Positions 9,044-17,063 of a stretch of DNA of 64,000 nucleotides are shown piece by piece; the first letter of the stretch is position 1, and each line of letters begins with the position of its first letter. The stretch lies in the NCBI RefSeq assembly GCF_007641255.1, contig NZ_CP036259.1, forward strand, positions 3,846,501 through 3,910,500, in the 5' to 3' direction. The position numbers and the translations under genes are program-made. The notes beneath the pieces are model-generated. The model did no database searches. It had not been told where the DNA came from and saw only the letters and a list, made by a program, of their open reading frames with translations. This DNA is from Sporomusa termitida (GTDB lineage Bacteria > Bacillota > Negativicutes > Sporomusales > Sporomusaceae).

Positions 9044-9091
9044 TACAATCCCCTCCTTAAAAGTGAGTGATCAATCTGACCATTATTAATC

Positions 9092-9106
9092 GCAAGAAAT
9101 ATGCCA
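9092..9106 (-). promoter_or_regulatory. Sigma-54 (-24/-12) promoter of leucine dehydrogenase
   Basis: On the minus strand the sequence reads CTGGCATATTTCTTGC. It has the invariant GG (-24) and GC (-12) dinucleotides at the correct 10-bp spacing and matches most of the RpoN consensus. It lies about 50 bp upstream of the dehydrogenase ATG and directly downstream of a gene for a sigma-54 activator. Confidence 0.75.
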
Positions 9107-9158
9107 GACTCAGCAAGCCCGCCAACTCAGTATTGACCACTCAGACAAAACAAATTCA

Positions 9159-9208
9159 CTGCAAGACTTTGCAGCAATTGCAAAATCCTGCAGTGAACTA
9201 TTTTGCAG
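9159..9208. promoter_or_regulatory. Putative upstream activator sites for the sigma-54 regulator
   Basis: Two inverted repeats lie 53-116 bp upstream of the -24/-12 promoter. The first is CTGCAA-N4-TTGCAG (9159-9174). The second is GCAAAAT-N13-ATTTTGC (9180-9206) with CTGCAG in its centre. Repeated TTGCA/TGCAA half-sites at this distance are what a Fis-type activator would use as an enhancer. The link to the adjacent activator is inferred. Confidence 0.55.
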
Positions 9209-9215
9209 CCCGGGG

Positions 9216-10985
9216 TTATACGGGGCTGCCGCTTAAGCCGTATTTCTCCAGCTTGTAATACAGGCTGCGCAAAGATATATTGAGGTGACGGGCGGCTTCC
9301 GCCCGGTTGCCTCCGTAACGGGCAACAACACCGGCAATGGCCCGCCGTTCCGCCTCCGCCAGTATTTCGGCCAGCGTCCGGCCGTCAGCAGATCCGTCGG
9401 CCGGGTTCTTACACTCTGCAGGTACGCCGGCCCCGGTGGCAAGCGGCGGTAAATGGGCCGCCAGCATCGTATATTCATTAAACTGCATATTAATCAGCGC
9501 CCGGCCAAGGACATTCTCCAGCTCCCGCACATTGCCCGGCCAGTTGTAGGCCGCCAGCACAGCCGCCGCCTCGTCGGCTATCCCCTGCACGCTGCGCCCA
9601 TACTCACGGTTGAGTTTGGACAGCAGATGCCGGGACAGCTCCGGCAGGTCGCCCCGCCGCTGACGCAATGGTGGAATCGTTATCGGCAAAACACTAATCC
9701 GGTAAAAAAGATCTTTGCGAAAGTTGCCTTTTCTCACTTCCTCTTCCAGGTTTTTATTGGTGGCGGCGATAATTCGCAGATCAAGCGCAAAGGCCCGGAC
9801 ACCGCCCACCCGGGTTATCTCCCGCTCCTGCAGCACGCGCAGCAATTTTACCTGCAGGGAAGGCGGAATCTCGCCAATCTCATCCAAAAACAGGGTACCG
9901 CCGTCGGCCTCTTCAAACAGCCCCTTTTTACCACTCTTAAGCGCGCCGCTGAAGGCGCCGGCCTCATAGCCAAATAGCTCACTCTCCAGCAAGGTTTCCG
10001 GTATTGCCGCACAGTTTACCCGGATAAACCGCCGGTATTGCCGCGGGCTGGCACTGTGGATAGCATGAGCGAACAACTCTTTGCCGGTCCCGCTCTCGCC
10101 TGCCAGCAGCACAGTTGCCGGCGTCAGCGCCGCCCGGCAGGCATTTTCCACTGCCGCCCGCATGACGGATCCGCTGGCCACTATATCATTAAATGTATAC
10201 CGGGCTGGCCCCTGATTCATCAGGCAGTGAGCGCTGTTAAGGCCGGCGGAAAGAAATTTATATTCGGCAATATCATGGGCCATAGCTACACTGCCGCGCA
10301 ACCGGCCATCGACGATCAGGGGCGCCGCGTTAATAATGACCTCGCGGCTGGCCGGTCCGACCTTGAGCGGCACGCCCCGTACCGCTTCCATGGATTGCAT
10401 GACACGCAGGTGAACACTCTCGCCCTGGCGGATATCTATGGTGGGAGGCTGCCCCATGACCTCGTCCTTACGCATTCCGATCAGCCGCGTATAGGCCGGG
10501 TTGACCAGGATAATCTTGCCCTGGTCATCCACAACCGAGATAACATCCTGCGAGGTATTAATGATCGCTTCCAGCAATTTTTTCATTTCTTTGATGCAGG
10601 TCATCTCTTCGGCTAACTGGCGGATTTCCGTCATATCCCGGAATACGGCCACCGCTCCCACAATCCCGTTATCCTCATCCCGGACCGGAACCCGGTTGGT
10701 AAGGATACAGGCATCACCGATCTCCTGCCGCTGGTTAAGCTCAGGCCGGCCGGACTCCAGCACACAGTGCAGGCGTGAGCCGGGGATAATGTCCCGGGCG
10801 TATTCGCCATAGGCCTTCCAGGCCGCAATCCCCAGCAACCGCTCGGCTGCCGTATTAAACAGGATGATGATCCCTTTTTTATTAACAGCGATAATGGCGT
10901 CATGGGTTGAATTCAAAATATCCTGCATTTCCCGGCTGCTAATACTCCAGTCGTTGCTTGTGATTAACTTACGAACCTTCACCAC
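9216..10985 (-). CDS. Sigma-54-dependent transcriptional activator with two PAS domains
   Basis: About 589 residues. There are two PAS domains (about 15-125 and 135-250), an AAA+ domain (about 275-505) with Walker A GESGTGKE and Walker [12 protein letters not shown], and a C-terminal Fis HTH ([19 protein letters not shown]). The sigma-54 contact loop reads GAFSGA instead of the usual GAFTGA, a conservative Thr-to-Ser change. No response-receiver domain is present, so ligand sensing by PAS is likely. The GTG at 10985 is preferred, because GGAGG lies 7 bases upstream while the TTG at 10991 overlaps it. The likely target is the leucine dehydrogenase promoter downstream (BkdR/RocR-like arrangement). 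Confidence 0.87.
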   Translation of the reverse strand: MVKVRKLITSNDWSISSREMQDILNSTHDAIIAVNKKGIIILFNTAAERLLGIAAWKAYGEYARDIIPGSRLHCVLESGRPELNQRQEIGDACILTNRVPVRDEDNGIVGAVAVFRDMTEIRQLAEEMTCIKEMKKLLEAIINTSQDVISVVDDQGKIILVNPAYTRLIGMRKDEVMGQPPTIDIRQGESVHLRVMQSMEAVRGVPLKVGPASREVIINAAPLIVDGRLRGSVAMAHDIAEYKFLSAGLNSAHCLMNQGPARYTFNDIVASGSVMRAAVENACRAALTPATVLLAGESGTGKELFAHAIHSASPRQYRRFIRVNCAAIPETLLESELFGYEAGAFSGALKSGKKGLFEEADGGTLFLDEIGEIPPSLQVKLLRVLQEREITRVGGVRAFALDLRIIAATNKNLEEEVRKGNFRKDLFYRISVLPITIPPLRQRRGDLPELSRHLLSKLNREYGRSVQGIADEAAAVLAAYNWPGNVRELENVLGRALINMQFNEYTMLAAHLPPLATGAGVPAECKNPADGSADGRTLAEILAEAERRAIAGVVARYGGNRAEAARHLNISLRSLYYKLEKYGLSGSPV

Positions 10986-11086
10986 ACACAACCCTCCCCG
11001 GCTGCCTTTCTCCGCAGATGTAAACGTCCACTCATAATACCATATTTCTCTATGTCTCTTTTAATTCCTCTCCTGGGAGTGGACAA

Positions 11087-11129
11087 ATACAATAAAAAAG
11101 CATAAAGTGCTGTTCAGGCACTTTATGCT
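11087..11129 (-). terminator. Terminator of the decayed EamA gene (minus strand)
   Basis: A perfect 12-bp inverted repeat (11099-11110 with 11118-11129) is followed on the minus strand by TTTTTTATT. It lies just after the EamA remnant and before the sigma-54 activator promoter region. Confidence 0.8.
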
Positions 11130-11181
11130 AAAGCGGCTGGGCCGCAGTCACCAGAGAAGGGCTGGCCCCCAAATACAAAAT

Positions 11182-11595
11182 TTACTTCTTACGCGGCAAG
11201 GCTATACAGGCCCCGACAAGCAGGACGCCACCGGCTACGGTCAGGGCATCAGGCACCTCGGCCCAGAAGAGGTAGCCCCAGCCGGCGTTAAAGACAATCC
11301 CGATATAACGGACCACTTCACAACCACCGCATTCTCATGGGTAAAAGCTTTGGTCAGGAATACCTGTCCCAGCAGTGAAACAACGCCAATGCATAACAAA
11401 TAAAATAGCTCCAGCCGGTCAGGAATGACAAATTCCTGACCCAGCAGCGGTATCGATACCAGGGTAGCAGTCATCATAAAATAAAAGATGATCTCGAAGG
11501 TATGATGTTAGCGCGCCAGTTTTTCCTTCAGAAAAACAGCCGCAAAGAGCATAACAAACACCGGTGACAGATTAGCTTTACTTGTCCTTGCAAGC
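11182..11595 (-). pseudogene. EamA/DMT-family transporter, decayed 3' fragment
   Basis: Only the second half of a drug/metabolite transporter is left. In one frame it reads ANLSPVFVMLFAAVFLKEKL and then meets a stop near 11510. A second frame covers FYLLCIGVVSLLGQVFLTKAF. After a further frameshift near 11320 the third part reads IVFNAGWGYLFWAEVPDALT and ends at 11182. The N-terminal half (about 150 residues) is absent and the remnant abuts the trpS end. DMT proteins normally have 10 membrane segments over about 300 residues, so the product cannot be functional. Confidence 0.82.
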
Positions 11596-11646
11596 ATATT
11601 TGTCTTATTATTTAACAACTGAAAAATTGTTGACAAATCGGACGTC

Positions 11647-12707
11647 CTACCGTCTCTTTCTATCTCGCGATTTTGACCAAATTGAGTTATAATCGATTCC
11701 TATTACCGATTTAACTTCTTGGAGCGTCGCACGCACAACTTCCTTCGCTTTTAGTGTTCCTTCTTGAACCACCCGAATAACTTCGCCTGGGTCCCTTTCC
11801 AACCGTTTTCTCTCGGCACGAATCGGGGCAATAACTTCTTGCAGTATGCCATTAAGCCGATTTTTTACGACGCCATCTCCTAAACCACCTCGCACATAAT
11901 TAGCTTTAAGCTCCTCTAGTTTTTCTTTTTCAGGATCAAAAACGTCAAGATAAGCAAATACAACGTTACCTTCAACCTTCCCAGGATCTTCAATGTGAAT
12001 ATGATGAGGATCAGCGAACATCATTTTTACTGCTTTTTCAATCTCTTTTGGCTCAGCTTTAAGATTAATCACATTACCTAAGCTCTTACTCATCTTGGCT
12101 TTGCCATCAATACCCGGCAAACGTCCTATCTTGGGAACAATAGCAGTAGCCTCTACAAATACTTCTCGCCCATAAATACGGTTAAATTTTTTAACAATCT
12201 CATTGGTCAGTTCAATCATAGGCAGTTGGTCTTGCCCAACAGGAACTATCGAGGCTTTAAAGGCTGCAATATCTGCTGCTTGACTGACCGGATAGGAAAA
12301 AAAGCCAAGCGGAACATCATGTTTGATCCACTTCTGATTTAACTCTTCCTTAACAGTTGGATTCCTTCCGACTCTTGCCACTGAAATAAGATTCGAAAAA
12401 ATCATGCTTAATAGCGCAATATCAGGTAGTTGCGATTGGACAACAAATTTGGATTTTTCGGGATCAATACCCACTGCCAAATAGTCGGTTGCCACCTCTA
12501 ATACGTTCTGACTAACCTTTTCCGGCTTCTCGGCATTATCGGTCAGAGCCTGCATATCGGCAATAAGGATATATTGATTGTAGTTTTCCTGCATCTTGAC
12601 TCTGTTTGAAAGAGAACCTATAAAATGCCCCAGATGCAAAGGCCCGTAGGTCTATCTCCTGTTAAAATTATTGGTTTTTCTTTTTTACTATTAACATCAG
12701 CAAGCAC
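11647..12707 (-). pseudogene. trpS: Tryptophanyl-tRNA synthetase, frameshifted in the HIGH motif
   Basis: The main frame (11647-12639) encodes residues from HLGHFIGSLSNRV to the end and includes the KMSKSLGN loop that binds ATP, as in class I synthetases. The N-terminus is in another frame: from a GTG at 12707, preceded by AGGGGG, it reads SKKEKPIILTGDRPTG. Joining the two needs one extra base next to GGCC at about 12640-12645, restoring TG-P-L-HLGH. As written, translation from the GTG stops within a few codons after the shift. Starting at the internal TTG would remove most of the HIGH motif. The gene is AT-richer than its neighbours. Either it is a fresh pseudogene or a sequencing error; another trpS is likely elsewhere. 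Confidence 0.8.
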
Positions 12708-12799
12708 GTCTGTAACCCCCTATATTAAATTCTAAGAAAATCAAAAACTTTGTCCTTATTAATATGGTCCAGGAAATAATGGCTTACTTTAAAACTTTT

Positions 12800-12910
12800 T
12801 ACAACTATGAGCTTAGACCGAATACGCCGGCGTAGTCACAGGTCATAGGAAAAACCGGCAGTCTGAAATTTCAGAGCCCCGCAGGGTACCTGTCGCAGCA
12901 TATGAGTTTT
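12800..12910. other. Structured non-coding region upstream of trpS
   Basis: The 330-bp gap between trpS and the HD-GYP gene has no gene. It contains a perfect 12-bp palindrome TACGCCGGCGTA (12823-12834), a perfect 14-bp palindrome TCTGAAATTTCAGA (12862-12875), and pairing arms ACAGGT (12838-12843) with ACCTGT (12888-12893) enclosing the second palindrome. This could be an RNA leader of trpS read on the minus strand. The T-box signature with its conserved GGTGG-ACCGCG block is not present, and I do not recognise another riboswitch class. Confidence 0.35.
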
Positions 12911-12934
12911 GTTATAGTTTAGTAAAAAATGTAA

Positions 12935-12973
12935 AAAATAGTCAATAGGGACTCTGGCCCTATTGACTATTTT
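12935..12973 (-). terminator. Terminator of the PAS-GGDEF-HD-GYP gene
   Basis: A perfect 16-bp stem (12935-12950 with 12958-12973) with a 7-nt loop. On the minus strand it is followed by TTTTTTACATTTTTT. The gene it serves ends at 13036. Confidence 0.85.
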
Positions 12974-13035
12974 AATTATCTACGCAACACATGCTTGAAG
13001 CTTGGCGCTACTTATTATATATTGGAAACAATCCT

Positions 13036-14460
13036 CTAAATCCTCAGGCCGGCGCTGCCGGCCGCGGCAAGCAGCCCGACAAAACAGGACACCAGTTCAG
13101 GATCAAACTTAACCCCGGCCAGCCCCTGCAATTCTTCAACAGCGGCGGCCGGCGGTATGGCTTGGCGGTAGGGGCGGCCGTAGGTCATAACATCATAGGC
13201 ATTCACTATTTGAATGATTCTGGCCTCAACCGGTATCTCCCGGCCCTTAAGACCAAGCGGATAACCGGCTCCGTTCCACCATTCATGGTGCTTAAGAATC
13301 CAGTCGGCAACCGGGGCCAGTTCGACCGTCAGCCTGGCCAGGTGAAAGCCGGTCTCCGGATGGCGATGCACAGCAGCCCACTCATCGGCCGATAAGGATC
13401 CGTTTTTTTGTAAAATACTCTCCGGTATGATTATTTTGCCGATATCATGAAACTGGGCAAACAGCCGTAAATGTTGCATTCTTTCGTCTGTAAAACCAAG
13501 AGCGGCCCCCAGACCGGCCGCCTGCTGCCGGATGCGCTCACCCTGTCGGCCCAGGCCGGCATCCTGCAGCAACAGCGGCTTGATCACTGTGTTCAGCAAG
13601 CTGGCACTCATCGTTTGCATGTGCTGCATTTTCTCCCGGTACATCCCTGCTTCAGCCCTTTTAACCAGGGAAAAGAAGTCATTCTCTGTTAAATCACCCA
13701 CAGCCTGGCCAATTGCCATGGTTAACGGCAGTAATTGATCTTGCTTATTCTTTTCTGCCAGCTGCTGCCTGATGCCCTGGCTGACAGAAGCCAAGATTTC
13801 CGGGGTGGCATGGTATATCACAATGGCAAATTCGTCACCGCCGGTACGTATCGCAATGCCCTGCTGACTGACGGCATTTTTAATAATGTTGGCTACTTCT
13901 TTTAGCCACTCATCCCCGGCATCACGGCCAATGATATCATTGACCAGCTTCAAATTGTCAATATCACAGATTAGCACCCCTGCAACCTGGACCTGCCGCT
14001 TGTACAGCTTATAGGGCATTTCCTCAAAATAATTACGGTTATACAGACCGGTTAGGGGGTCATAATAACTGAAGTATTTTAAATATTCCTTAATGCGAAT
14101 CTGACTGGTAATATCCCGCCCAATGCCAATAATGCCGGTAACCTGGTCGGTTTCGTCACAAAGAGGCTGCTTGTTAATCTCAAAAAAACGTTTTTTCCCA
14201 TCGGCGGCGATCTGGTAATCTTTAAAAGTGGCAGTCAACCGCTGCTGGCAGACCAGTTGATCTTGCTTCTGGTAGTCGATGGCCCGCTCAACAGGCTGAA
14301 AATCAAAGTCTGTTTTGCCAATAACATAGTTTTTGGGCAATCCGAACAAGGTATTAAATGAATCGCTGACAATAATATAACGGCCATTTGTATCTTTCAT
14401 CCAAATAATGTCCGAAACATAATTTAACATCGATGCCGCTAGCTGAAAGCTATGTTCCAT
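13036..14460 (-). CDS. PAS-GGDEF-HD-GYP cyclic-di-GMP signalling protein
   Basis: A soluble protein of 474 residues. A PAS domain (about 10-115, DIIWMKDTNGRYIIVSDSF) is followed by a GGDEF domain (about 125-285) with intact RTGGDEF, then an HD-GYP domain (about 300-465) with HDIGK and HHEWWNGAGYP. Both synthesis and hydrolysis of c-di-GMP are therefore possible in one chain. GYP is intact, so phosphodiesterase activity is likely. The ATG at 14460 is chosen because GGAGG precedes it by about 6 bases; a longer frame from a TTG at 14487 overlaps that site. The gene is monocistronic with its own terminator. Confidence 0.88.
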   Translation of the reverse strand: MEHSFQLAASMLNYVSDIIWMKDTNGRYIIVSDSFNTLFGLPKNYVIGKTDFDFQPVERAIDYQKQDQLVCQQRLTATFKDYQIAADGKKRFFEINKQPLCDETDQVTGIIGIGRDITSQIRIKEYLKYFSYYDPLTGLYNRNYFEEMPYKLYKRQVQVAGVLICDIDNLKLVNDIIGRDAGDEWLKEVANIIKNAVSQQGIAIRTGGDEFAIVIYHATPEILASVSQGIRQQLAEKNKQDQLLPLTMAIGQAVGDLTENDFFSLVKRAEAGMYREKMQHMQTMSASLLNTVIKPLLLQDAGLGRQGERIRQQAAGLGAALGFTDERMQHLRLFAQFHDIGKIIIPESILQKNGSLSADEWAAVHRHPETGFHLARLTVELAPVADWILKHHEWWNGAGYPLGLKGREIPVEARIIQIVNAYDVMTYGRPYRQAIPPAAAVEELQGLAGVKFDPELVSCFVGLLAAAGSAGLRI

Positions 14461-14577
14461 ACGCTGCCTCCATACACGGCAGGTCAAATTTTCTTTTTAT
14501 CCAGCCAGATACAACTTGTCTGAATAAAGGCGGCACCGGCTTGCGCTGCCGCCAAACGCCGTGATTTCTTTATCAAA

Positions 14578-14733
14578 TTATAAATCGTTTAGCCGTATTT
14601 TGCAATTCTCCGCCATTGTAACCAACGCTTTACCGGCTGCGGCTAGCTCTCCCGCTGCTGCGAGTTATTCCTGCGTAGCCGCTGTTACAGATTCAGTATG
14701 CCCGGTGGCCTCCTTGCTGACACGATCAATTTG
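14578..14733 (-). pseudogene. C-terminal remnant of a methyl-accepting chemotaxis protein
   Basis: The minus strand reads QIDRVSKEATGHTESVTAATQE, a stop codon (TAA, 14665-14667, where CAA would give Gln), then LAAAGELAAAGKALVTMAE and a terminal stop at 14578. This is the usual end of an MCP signalling domain (SVSAATQEQLASMEEI in typical members). Everything upstream is gone. The remainder of the stretch 14461-15027 shows only the promoter region of the XRE gene. Confidence 0.7.
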
Positions 14734-15027
14734 GGAACAGCGGTCACACTGGGCTGGCTGCCTCAAATTCTACCGCATTCACCCTCCCCAGCCCCCTCGT
14801 CCATATTCCTGATCTCGGGAAATATAATTACCTTACCCGGTAAAACTGCAGGCAGACATGCCTAGCGGCTGCGTGCAAGATTCAACATAAACTACTTTTT
14901 TTCGTCAAGTATTGCACTTATAATTATATTTCTTTGAAATTAAGAATGTCAATGATTATTTCATAAATACTAAGAAGATGTCCAGAAAATCTTAAATTGA
15001 AGCTATATAGTAAAAGGAGGCGTACCA

Positions 15028-15378
15028 TTGAATCCCAAAATTGCATCAAGGTTGAAGCTCGCCCGGGAGCGCCAGAATCTGACTCAGGTAGAGGTCTATC
15101 AACTCACTGGGATTAACAACAAAACTTTGTCCGGCTATGAAAATAGTGTCAGTGCTCCAGATCTCAATACACTGGTAGTTCTTGCAAATCTATATGAAAC
15201 TTCTTCTGATTATTTATTAGGCATCGTGGATGATTACACCCCGAGGGCATCATCCCTGGCGCCCCTTGATCTTGCAGAGGAAATACCCAATCTGCCAGAC
15301 GAATATAAAGAGATTATCTATGCTGTGATCCGTTTGCACAAGCATACTAAAAAAGGGGCTCGCTGCTGCAAGAAATAA
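15028..15378 (+). CDS. XRE-family regulator, 116 aa
   Basis: The N-terminal HTH occupies residues about 3-62 (ASRLKLARERQNLTQVEVYQLTGINNKTLSGYENSVSAP) with the usual YLLGIVDD end seen in SinR/Xre-type repressors. The rest is a short C-terminal tail (IPNLPDEYKEIIYAVIRLHKH) of the sort found in phage-like or ICE-like repressors. The start is a TTG with AAAGGAGG 7 bases upstream. It is a single gene ending before a bidirectional terminator. The target is unknown. Confidence 0.82.
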   Translation: MNPKIASRLKLARERQNLTQVEVYQLTGINNKTLSGYENSVSAPDLNTLVVLANLYETSSDYLLGIVDDYTPRASSLAPLDLAEEIPNLPDEYKEIIYAVIRLHKHTKKGARCCKK

Positions 15379-15535
15379 AGCTGTTGCTATATTCGCCGCC
15401 AAACCTGCGTAACTGACTAAAGATGCCGGCGACTTCCTAGCCGCCGGCCGCACAAGGCAAAACAGCCGCCCAAAGATTTTGATTAGCACCAGGCCGCCGG
15501 CCAGGACGGTCTGCACCGACAGCAATAAAAAAAAA

Positions 15536-15597
15536 CTCATTCTCCCTTGATTATGTTATTTATGCCGGAGAATGAGTGTTTGTTTGGTTTTTTTATT
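15536..15597. terminator. Bidirectional terminator
   Basis: CTCATTCTCC (15536-15545) pairs perfectly with GGAGAATGAG (15567-15576). On the plus strand it is followed by a T-rich tract ending in TTTTTTT. On the minus strand it is followed by nine T residues. It closes the XRE unit. Confidence 0.75.
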
Positions 15598-15771
15598 TCA
15601 CAATGTCACACATTTGTCATATTTATCTGCTATGATAAAGCCTGGCCGTCGTCAATGTACCGCTTTTTTAGTCGTGATAAATACCAATAGAACCAGCAAT
15701 GCGGGTACGGAGGCGATTTGATATACATAAATTCTCCGTCTGTAAATTTACTGAAGAAAAGAGGGATTTCC

Positions 15772-16260
15772 ATGAAAAAAACGATATTTGCGCTGTCTGC
15801 TTTACTGCTTGTCAACTGTGCCCCGGCCTTTGCCGCCCCGCTCAATGACCTGACTACAGGCCAGACTGCGCTTGGTGTTGACAGCGACACCTTCTATCTC
15901 GAACACAAACTTGCCGATAACTTCACGCTCGGCTATCAGGACGTGGACCGTGGCCGTTATGGCAGCAGTGATGATATTTACGGGCAGCTGCAGATGACAA
16001 ATGAGCTCAGAGGCATTATCGGCCACCGTGATTTCGGCTCTGGCTCCATGTATTTAGGCCTGGGGCTAAACGGGCCGCTTTCGCCTAATGCCACAGGTTA
16101 TGCCTCCTTTGTCGCCAGCAACAACTTCAAGGAATTGCAGGCCGGTGCCAACTTTAATATTGCCCGCAATGTTGACCTGAACGTTAACTACCATGCTTTT
16201 ATGCCTGACAGGGGCAGCAATGAGAACGGCGTGGGTGTTGGCGCAACCCTGAAATTCTAA
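15772..16260 (+). CDS. Small outer-membrane beta-barrel-like exported protein
   Basis: A 162-residue protein with a clear signal peptide (MKKTIFALSALLLVNCAPAFA, cut before APLND). The mature part consists of alternating polar/apolar strands (YLEHKLADNFTLGYQDVD, SGSMYLGLGLNG, VDLNVNYHAF) and ends in LKF, the terminal aromatic expected of BAM-assembled barrels. Negativicutes have an outer membrane, so an outer-membrane location is credible. The size suggests 8 strands. AGAGGGA precedes the ATG at 15772; an upstream in-frame start at 15718 lies before the RBS and would spoil the signal peptide. Function is unknown. A terminator follows. Confidence 0.8.
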   Translation: MKKTIFALSALLLVNCAPAFAAPLNDLTTGQTALGVDSDTFYLEHKLADNFTLGYQDVDRGRYGSSDDIYGQLQMTNELRGIIGHRDFGSGSMYLGLGLNGPLSPNATGYASFVASNNFKELQAGANFNIARNVDLNVNYHAFMPDRGSNENGVGVGATLKF

Positions 16261-16280
16261 ATACAAAACTACAAAAAAAA

Positions 16281-16313
16281 TCTGACCTGCTTGGCTGCAG
16301 GTCAGATTTTTTT
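16281..16313 (+). terminator. Terminator after the outer-membrane protein gene
   Basis: TCTGACCTGC pairs with GCAGGTCAGA around TTGGCT and is followed by seven T residues. Confidence 0.9.
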
Positions 16314-16449
16314 GTTACCGGTTGCTATACATTTTGGGCTATTGGGCTCCATTTTACAACTAAAAACACAACCGCTATTGCGATATTATCGCAATGCGTG
16401 CGACAAGTAAGGCAATGCGCCAGCCACGCCACCAGGAGGCAGCCTTGTG

Positions 16450-17010
16450 CTAATACCCGTTGAGCAGCACAGATACCTCGCCTGTATGCGGCTCAAATAT
16501 TAAGCCATGTATCGGTACATCGGCCGGGATCAGCGGATTATTCCTTATCCGGCCAACGACTTGCCGCACATTGTCATGAGGATGGTGGAAAGTATCCAGC
16601 CAAACTGTCAGCTCATCTTTGATCATTTTTATAGCATCAGGCGAGATTCCCCTGTCCAGCATTTTATTAATTACGGTACCGGCGCTGGAGTGAGCCACAC
16701 CGCAATCTTCATGGCCAATCACAATGATTTCCTGCACACCAAGTTCGTAGATGGCAATAACCAGACTGCGGATGGTTGCCTCAAACGGCCCTGTCACCGA
16801 ATTCCCGGCATTTTTAATGACGACGGCATCTTCACGCCTCAGACCAAGAGCCGGCTCGAGAAATTCCACCAGCCTTGTATCCATGCAGGTAAATACGGCC
16901 AGCTTCCGTTTTGGTACTTTGCCAACATAGCTGCCGATTTGCTCATAAATCAGCGATGTACTGTCCACAAAAGCTTTGTTTTTGGCAAGCATCTGTTCTA
17001 AGACAGTCAT
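16450..17010 (-). CDS. Beta-class carbonic anhydrase
   Basis: A 186-residue zinc enzyme interconverting CO2 and bicarbonate. The zinc ligands and catalytic dyad are readable as CMDTR (Cys, Asp-Arg dyad) and HEDCG (His, Cys), with the family NAGN block between them (VVIKNAGNSVTG). It matches the plant/archaeal-type clade of beta enzymes found in Firmicutes. CO2 handling fits an acetogen. The ATG at 17010 is chosen because AGGGGGAAAG lies before it; an upstream in-frame ATG at 17046 lacks a site. It lies 53 bp downstream of the M24 gene on the same strand and could be the tail of that operon. Confidence 0.92.
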   Translation of the reverse strand: MTVLEQMLAKNKAFVDSTSLIYEQIGSYVGKVPKRKLAVFTCMDTRLVEFLEPALGLRREDAVVIKNAGNSVTGPFEATIRSLVIAIYELGVQEIIVIGHEDCGVAHSSAGTVINKMLDRGISPDAIKMIKDELTVWLDTFHHPHDNVRQVVGRIRNNPLIPADVPIHGLIFEPHTGEVSVLLNGY

Positions 17011-17063
17011 ATCTTTCCCCCTGCTTTCTTGCGGTTTAATCTTCATGCTTTATTGTGTGGTAA

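Noticed and set aside
12708-12934. T-box riboswitch for trpS
   Set aside because: The conserved antiterminator block with GGTGG-ACCGCG and a Trp specifier loop was looked for on the minus strand and not found.
15250-15540. A 96-codon minus-strand frame with two hydrophobic segments
   Set aside because: Its start lies inside a bidirectional terminator hairpin, its RBS spacing is wrong, and its 3' part overlaps the XRE gene on the other strand.
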